DNA from: Myxococcales bacterium
GTDB lineage: Bacteria > Myxococcota_A > Polyangia > Haliangiales > Haliangiaceae
Assembly: GCA_016720595.1 (NCBI GenBank)
Contig: JADKKI010000046.1
Location: 1-18,934, forward strand
Length of the DNA: 18,934 nt
Direction: 5' to 3'
Part shown: positions 15,072 to 18,934 of the stretch, one piece after another
How the letters are laid out: each line of letters starts with the position of its first letter
How positions within the stretch are numbered: position 1 is the stretch's first letter
Translations under genes and position numbers: made by a program
The notes under the pieces: model-generated
What the model saw: only the letters and a program-made list of their open reading frames with translations
Database searches by the model: none
Told to the model about the DNA's origin: nothing

Positions 15072-16475
15072 GTGCATCCTTCTGAAGTGGATCCGCCCCA
15101 GCCTCGTACGCGAGAAGCGCCCGTGAGCGAGCGCGAGCGCGTCCTCGTGCTGCTCAAGCGTCATGGCTGGAACGCGACCTCGTTTCAGATGCTCGAGCCG
15201 GGTTTTCACTACTGGTTCGACGGCGACGACGCGTGCGTCGGCTATGTCGATACCGGGCGTGCCTGGGTGACCGCGGGCCCGCCGATCGCGCCGATCGAGC
15301 GTCTCGGCGAGGTGGTGATGCGCTTCGTCGCGGCGGCCGAGTCCGCACGTCGCCGGGTTTGCTGCTTCGGCACGGAAGCGCGATTTCACGACCTCGCCGC
15401 GTGGTCGTCGTTCCGCATCGGCGATCAGCCGATCTGGGCGCCTGCCGAGTGGGAGGCCGTGGTGGAGGCCAGTCGCAGCCTGCGCGAGCAGTTTCGTCGC
15501 GCCCGCGCGAAGGGCGTGACCGTCCGGCGGCTCGAATCCGCGGAGGTCGCGCAGGGCCATCCGATCCGCGCCCAGCTCGACGTGCTGATCGAGCGTTGGC
15601 TGGCCTCGCGGCCGATCGCGCCGATGGGGTTCCTCGTGCAGGTCGATCCGTTCACGTTTCCCGAGGAGCGGCGCTACTTCGTGGCCGAGCGGGACGGTAG
15701 CGTCGTGGCGTTCCTCGGCATCATTCCGATCTATGCGCGCGAGGGATGGTTCTTCGAGGACTTCCTCCGTGATCCGGAGGCCCCGAATGGCACCGTCGAG
15801 CTGCTCGTCGACGCCGGTATGCGCGCGGCGGCCACCGAGATGATCCCGACCGTCACGCTCGGTCTGGTTCCGCTGGCGGGGGAGGTCGGCTCGTGGCTGG
15901 GCGCGGCGCGGCGGCTCGGGCGCTCGCTCTATGACTTCGACGGACTCCGGGCGTTCAAGGCCAAGTTCAAGCCGGGCGCGTGGGATCCGATCTCACTGTC
16001 GTATCCACCGGGCCGCAGCGGTGTCCTTGCGCTGTTCGACACGCTCACCGCGTTTGCGCGCGGAGGGCTGCTCCGCTTCGGCCTCGAGACGTTCCTGCGC
16101 GGTCCGACGATCGTGGTGCGCGCACTCGCGATCCTGCTCGTCGCGTGGACGGCGCTGCTCGCGCTCCCTTCGAGTGCGTTCTACTTCCCCAGCGCCTGGT
16201 GGCAATACGGCTGGGTCGCGTTCGATGTGGTGCTGGGCGGCGCGCTGTTCCTGCTCGGTCGACGCTGGCGACCCTGGCTCGCGACCACCATCGCGATCGC
16301 GGTGACCGCCGACGCCGTGATCACCCTCGCTCAGGCAGTCGTCTACGATCTGCCGCGTCGCCGTGGCATCGCCGATGCGCTTGTCATCGCCATCGCGATC
16401 CTCGCGCCGACGATCGCCGCCATGCTCCTGTGGAATGCACGTGGGCACCGTAAGGATGGACGGACCCTCGGCTGA
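15072..16475 (+). CDS. DUF2156 (MprF-like aminoacyl-lipid transferase) protein with C-terminal membrane helices
   Basis: The product is 467 residues from GTG 15072, or 450 from GTG 15123, which begins SERERVLVLLKRHGWN and may be the real start. Residues about 20-330 form a DUF2156 double GNAT-like fold: FHYWFDGDDACVGYVDTGRA, RRVCCFGTEARF, ASRSLREQFRRARAKGV, PMGFLVQVDPF, RRYFVAERDGSVVAFLGI and YDFDGLRAFKAKFKP are typical of the catalytic domain of phosphatidylglycerol lysyltransferase MprF. About 130 further residues hold four hydrophobic helices (VVRALAILLVAWTALLALP, WVAFDVVLGGALFLLG, IAIAVTADAVITLAQAVV, ALVIAIAILAPTIAAMLLW). In MprF the membrane part comes before this domain; here it follows. 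A role in modifying lipids with an amino acid or another acyl group is inferred. The gene is intact. Confidence 0.85.
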   Translation: MHPSEVDPPQPRTREAPVSERERVLVLLKRHGWNATSFQMLEPGFHYWFDGDDACVGYVDTGRAWVTAGPPIAPIERLGEVVMRFVAAAESARRRVCCFGTEARFHDLAAWSSFRIGDQPIWAPAEWEAVVEASRSLREQFRRARAKGVTVRRLESAEVAQGHPIRAQLDVLIERWLASRPIAPMGFLVQVDPFTFPEERRYFVAERDGSVVAFLGIIPIYAREGWFFEDFLRDPEAPNGTVELLVDAGMRAAATEMIPTVTLGLVPLAGEVGSWLGAARRLGRSLYDFDGLRAFKAKFKPGAWDPISLSYPPGRSGVLALFDTLTAFARGGLLRFGLETFLRGPTIVVRALAILLVAWTALLALPSSAFYFPSAWWQYGWVAFDVVLGGALFLLGRRWRPWLATTIAIAVTADAVITLAQAVVYDLPRRRGIADALVIAIAILAPTIAAMLLWNARGHRKDGRTLG

Positions 16476-16497
16476 GCTTGAGGCTGCTCGACGTGAC

Positions 16498-16521
16498 GTG
16501 CGACTCGTACGCCCCTCGTCA
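16498..16521. repeat. 24-nt direct repeat, copy A
   Basis: The 24 nt here recur at 17236-17259 with one mismatch (core GTGCGACTCGTAC followed by CCCCTCGTCA). They lie just beyond the DUF2156 stop and correspond, on the minus strand, to the opening of a decayed coding repeat (see 17236-17259). Confidence 0.7.
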
Positions 16522-16538
16522 CAGCGCTGCTGTCGGGG

Positions 16539-17004
16539 CTATGCGCGCTCTGCCCACTCGCGGACCTTGCGCTTCAGCTTGGCTTCGGCCTTTGGCTCCA
16601 CGAGGTTCCAGTCCTCGTCGGGTTCGGCGTCGGCCCACTGTCGGATCTTCCGCTTGAACTTCGTTTCGACCTTGCGGGAGATCTCGGCCCATTCGGCGTC
16701 GGGAACTTCGCTTGCGTCGATGGGTGATCGTGCGGTGACCCCACAACATCGTGACGCCGTGAAACCGAAGTCGTACCACCCGCCGGTGTTGTCGACCTCG
16801 TAGACCCTCGTGGTCGTTGAAAGATCCCGTCACCAACGTCACGGATCATCCGTACCAGATACGCTAGCCGGAAACGCCATCGCTCGTAAACTGTGCGCTT
16901 CCGGCGGCACAGCCCACGAGCAGGACGGACGTCAGCACCAACCACGCGAGCCGCGGGTTGGTGACCTTGTCTTGGGTGCCCGGTGTCGTCTTGAAGCTCA
17001 ACAT
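16539..17004 (-). pseudogene. Decayed lipoprotein gene with Lys-rich helical repeats
   Basis: ATG 17004 begins a lipoprotein signal (RLAWLVLTSVLLVGC, lipobox LVGC) which ends at a stop at 16864. Further on, from about 16820, another frame reads RVYEVDNTGGWYDFGFTASR with CCG, then an acidic stretch (DASEVPDAEW), then two similar 14-residue blocks, KVETKFKRKIRQWA and KAEAKLKRKVREWA, ending AERA before a stop at 16539. The 27-residue period of Lys/Trp-rich blocks is striking. Two or more indels are needed to join signal and body, so the gene is broken or badly read. Unknown family; the body would be periplasmic or surface-exposed. Confidence 0.5.
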
Positions 17005-17073
17005 GTCGGTGCACTCGAATGCATCATCAGGACCACCGGTCCGTGCGCCGGCGTGAGGTCCGGTCGGTAGCCT

Positions 17074-17103
17074 GCATTCTCTGCGGCCGCATTCCCTGCG
17101 GCC
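17074..17103. repeat. Tandem 15-bp repeat, two copies
   Basis: GCATTCTCTGCGGCC at 17074-17088 is followed at once by GCATTCCCTGCGGCC at 17089-17103, one mismatch. On the minus strand it encodes GRREC twice. It sits between the remnant at 17105-17259 and the lipoprotein start at 17004. Confidence 0.6.
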
Positions 17104-17104
17104 C

Positions 17105-17259
17105 GGAGCCCGGCCCGCGCAACAGCTCGGCGTGGTGACGGTGTCGAACGTGGGGACCATGGCCGCCCCGGGGGCTCCGAACGCGAGCACGAGCGTGAAG
17201 CCGAAGGCGAAGTCGAAGTAGCCCGACGGTGCGGGGTGCGACTCGTACACCCCTCGTCA
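17105..17259 (-). pseudogene. Remnant of a second copy of the same lipoprotein body
   Basis: From GTG 17250 the frame reads VYESHPAPSGYFDFAFGFT, then a hydrophobic insert (LVLAFGAPGAA), then TTPSCCAG. Set beside the sequence of the neighbouring broken gene (VYEVDNTGGWYDFGFTASRCCG) the pattern VYE-G(Y/W)-DF-GFT-CC is shared, and the DNA upstream of both starts with ACGAGG. This looks like a diverged tandem duplicate lacking its own signal peptide. No stop or start can be assigned with confidence. Confidence 0.35.
17236..17259. repeat. 24-nt direct repeat, copy B
   Basis: Matches 16498-16521 in 23 of 24 positions, same orientation, 738 bp apart. On the minus strand it covers the start of the remnant reading VYES. 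Confidence 0.7.
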
Positions 17260-17368
17260 GGCCGACCTTGGGAGACATCCGACGTCGCAGAGGAAGGAAT
17301 CCACTCCGTCCTGGCGTCGCCCGCTCAACGCCCCTGGAACCGGACCGAACCCGTGGTGTCATGTCCAG

Positions 17369-18400
17369 GTGACCAGGTCCAACCTCCGGGTCGTGATGCA
17401 CTGCGCGCTCACCCTCTCGCTCGCGGCATGCCGCGGCACCGAAGGAGCAGAGGGTGAGCCCCAAGCAGGCCGAGATCACCAAGGTCGCAGTCACCAGCGC
17501 CCGCTGCCAGGCGGCCATCAAGACCTGGTTGTCGCTGGCGCGGTCGGAGGCGCGCTCGCAACTCCCGGAAGTCGATGCAGCACGGAGCTTCCTCGGATCT
17601 CGCACAGCCTTCGTGCAGTGCACCGTCGATGACCTCGCGACCCTGCTCGGGCCCTCCGTGGCGATGCTCGATGACCATCGCCTGATCGTGGACCACTCCC
17701 CATCGGACGGGCCGCGGATCGAGGTGCGCCGCGGCGCGATCGGGATCCTCCGGGATCTGACCCAGCGCTCGTTCGGGCCGCTAGCAAAGCTCCGGCAGTG
17801 GCTACGCGAATCCTGGCGTCACGTCACGACCCTGGATGAGGACCGAGCAACCGTGCAGGCGTGGAGCAGCTGGTGGAAGACCACGAGCGCCGCTCCAACG
17901 GTCGCCATCGCGCAGGGGCAGCGTACGGTCGCGGATGCGCTCGCGCGTGAACGCAGCGCCGCCGAGGCGCGCCTCCGAACTTCGGCACGTTGTGGGTGAT
18001 CCGTGCCTGGAAGACGCTTCCGTACATGGATCCCCTGACCGCGGACAGCGCGAAGCTGTTCGATGCCGAGTGGGGAGCGTTCATGGCGCGCGGCGACGAG
18101 CTGTTTCAGATCGCGGTCTACAACAGCGGTCAGCTCGTCAAGGCGACCCCCAAGGGTCTGAGCGCGCGGTTCACCGACGCAGACTACCCGGCCGACGCTG
18201 CCCTGCGCTGGACCTACGCGGACGTCCTCCCGCTCGAGAGCCTGGTCGAGCACAAGGCGGTGGCGATGCCTGGGGCGATCCTCGACCACATCCGTGACGA
18301 GGAGCCCGAGCTCTACACGCATCTCCTGCGCGAGTTTCATCTCGAGTTCACGGCCGTCGAGAGCAACACGGTGGTTCGTCTACAATTGCGGGTGCCGTGA
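17369..18400 (+). pseudogene. Lipoprotein of about 340 residues, interrupted by two frameshifts
   Basis: GTG 17369 opens a lipoprotein signal (MTRSNLRVVMHCALTLSLAAC, lipidated Cys at residue 21). Near 17450 the frame shifts by one base at a GGG run; from there SPKQAEITKVAVTSARCQA runs to ARERSAAEARLR near 17973, a mostly helical domain with SSWWKT in the middle. A second shift leads to NFGTLWVIRAWKTLPYMDP and on to the stop at 18400, including LFDAEWGAFMARGDELFQIA and FHLEFTAVESNTVVRL. Each shift is explained by one base. No family is recognised; the protein would be in the cell envelope. Its stop overlaps the next gene's GTG start (GTGA), so the two were probably co-translated. Confidence 0.6.
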
Positions 18401-18934
18401 CCACTCCTCGCTGGCCCGCGCCGCTCCTCGTGATCGCGGCATGCGCTTCGTCCCAGGGCGACGCTCCCGAGACGCTCGCGCCCCTGGGCGCCCACACCAC
18501 GCGCACGCACGAATCGCGGCCTCCGGATCAGACCGCGGCCTCCGTGGACGCCTGCGATCATGGCGACCTTCCGGCGTGTCACGCAGCGGCGCTCGACGCC
18601 CTACGCGCCTCTTCACCCCGGACTCCGATCGTCGCGCACGGACCTGTTCTAGCGCGCGTGCGACGCCAGCTACACGCCGTCGTGCAACAGTCTCGGCACG
18701 CCCCGCACGATGTCAGGGCGCGCGGTTAAGAAGGATCTGCCGCTGCGGTCGCGTTGCTTACCGTCGCGCGTGCGCCGCGGATGGCAGCACGGGATACAAG
18801 CACCTCACTCAAGCGCTGCGCCTCCGGGCGAGTATCGCGAAGGACGGGGCCGCGGCGGCACGTCGCCGATGCGCGTGGCACGTCCCACTGGGCCTCGCTG
18901 GCGAAGGACTCTCCGCCCTGTCCTCCACTGTGAC
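18397..18934 (+). pseudogene. Sel1-repeat lipoprotein, frameshifted, runs off the right edge
   Basis: GTG 18397 begins a lipoprotein signal (WPAPLLVIAACASS, lipobox IAAC). After a low-complexity linker come CDHGDLPACHAAALDAL, then in a second frame RACDASYTPSCNSLGT with VKKDLPL, then in a third frame RRACAADGSTGYKHLTQAL. These are Sel1-like repeats (pattern ACDxG....C..LG.LY..G.GV..D...A..L...AC), helical pairs that bind other proteins. At least two indels and a TAG at 18652-18654, where a CAG would fit the repeat, interrupt it. The frame that reads best at the end is still open at the last base, so the 3' end lies outside the window. The 4-nt overlap with the gene before it suggests an operon. 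Confidence 0.55.

Noticed and set aside
14799..15560. 253-codon minus-strand frame opposite the DUF2156 gene
   Set aside because: Antisense shadow; the plus strand has clear DUF2156 motifs.
16574..17014. 146-codon minus-strand frame (MHRHVELQDD...)
   Set aside because: Out of frame with the lipoprotein signal and with the Lys-rich body, which read sensibly in other frames.

Overview
The window is GC-rich DNA whose content points to a Myxococcota-type (delta-proteobacterial) chromosome, perhaps a Haliangium/Kofleriaceae relative. The signs are many small lipoproteins with clear lipoboxes, a TonB-dependent receptor with an N-terminal carboxypeptidase-regulatory-like domain, a multiheme cytochrome beside YeeE/YedE membrane proteins, a DUF2156 protein, and a reverse transcriptase of the kind common in myxobacteria. 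The taxonomic call is inference from gene content and codon use, not from a marker gene.

Layout. 1-519 (minus) is the N-terminal 173 codons of a retron-type reverse transcriptase that runs off the left edge. Its upstream side (520-714) holds several short hairpins and may carry a retron RNA. 778-2895 (plus) encodes a membrane protein with two N-terminal membrane segments flanking a beta-rich domain, then a large helical domain; its stop overlaps that of a convergent mannose-1-phosphate guanylyltransferase-like gene (2892-3818, minus). 3993-5570 (plus) holds a c-type cytochrome followed by a pair of YeeE/YedE-family membrane proteins, the first of which is broken by frameshifts. 9150-5590 (minus) reads like one transcription unit: TonB-dependent receptor, overlapping lipoprotein with a TTG start, small membrane-anchored CxxC protein, and small zinc-ribbon protein. 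A cysteine-rich lipoprotein (9274-9663) diverges from the receptor across a 123-nt gap with two perfect palindromes.

9686-11350 (minus) is a CoA-disulfide reductase fused to a rhodanese domain. Together with the YeeE pair it suggests handling of sulfane sulfur or thiosulfate. A frameshifted class II glutamine amidotransferase (11481-12327) diverges from it, and a small lipoprotein (12654-12289) converges on that gene.

12767-18934 is an accessory-looking stretch. It holds lipoprotein genes that are almost all interrupted by single-base shifts (12767-14099, 14099-14622, 17369-18400, 18397-end), a 25-residue membrane microprotein, a methyltransferase remnant cut off at motif I, one intact DUF2156 gene with its membrane helices at the C-terminus (15072-16475), and a decayed tandem family of small lipoprotein-like sequences (about 16498-17259). 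Many breaks look like one-base losses in short G runs, so consensus errors are a serious alternative to real gene decay. No tRNA, rRNA, CRISPR array, transposase or integrase was seen.
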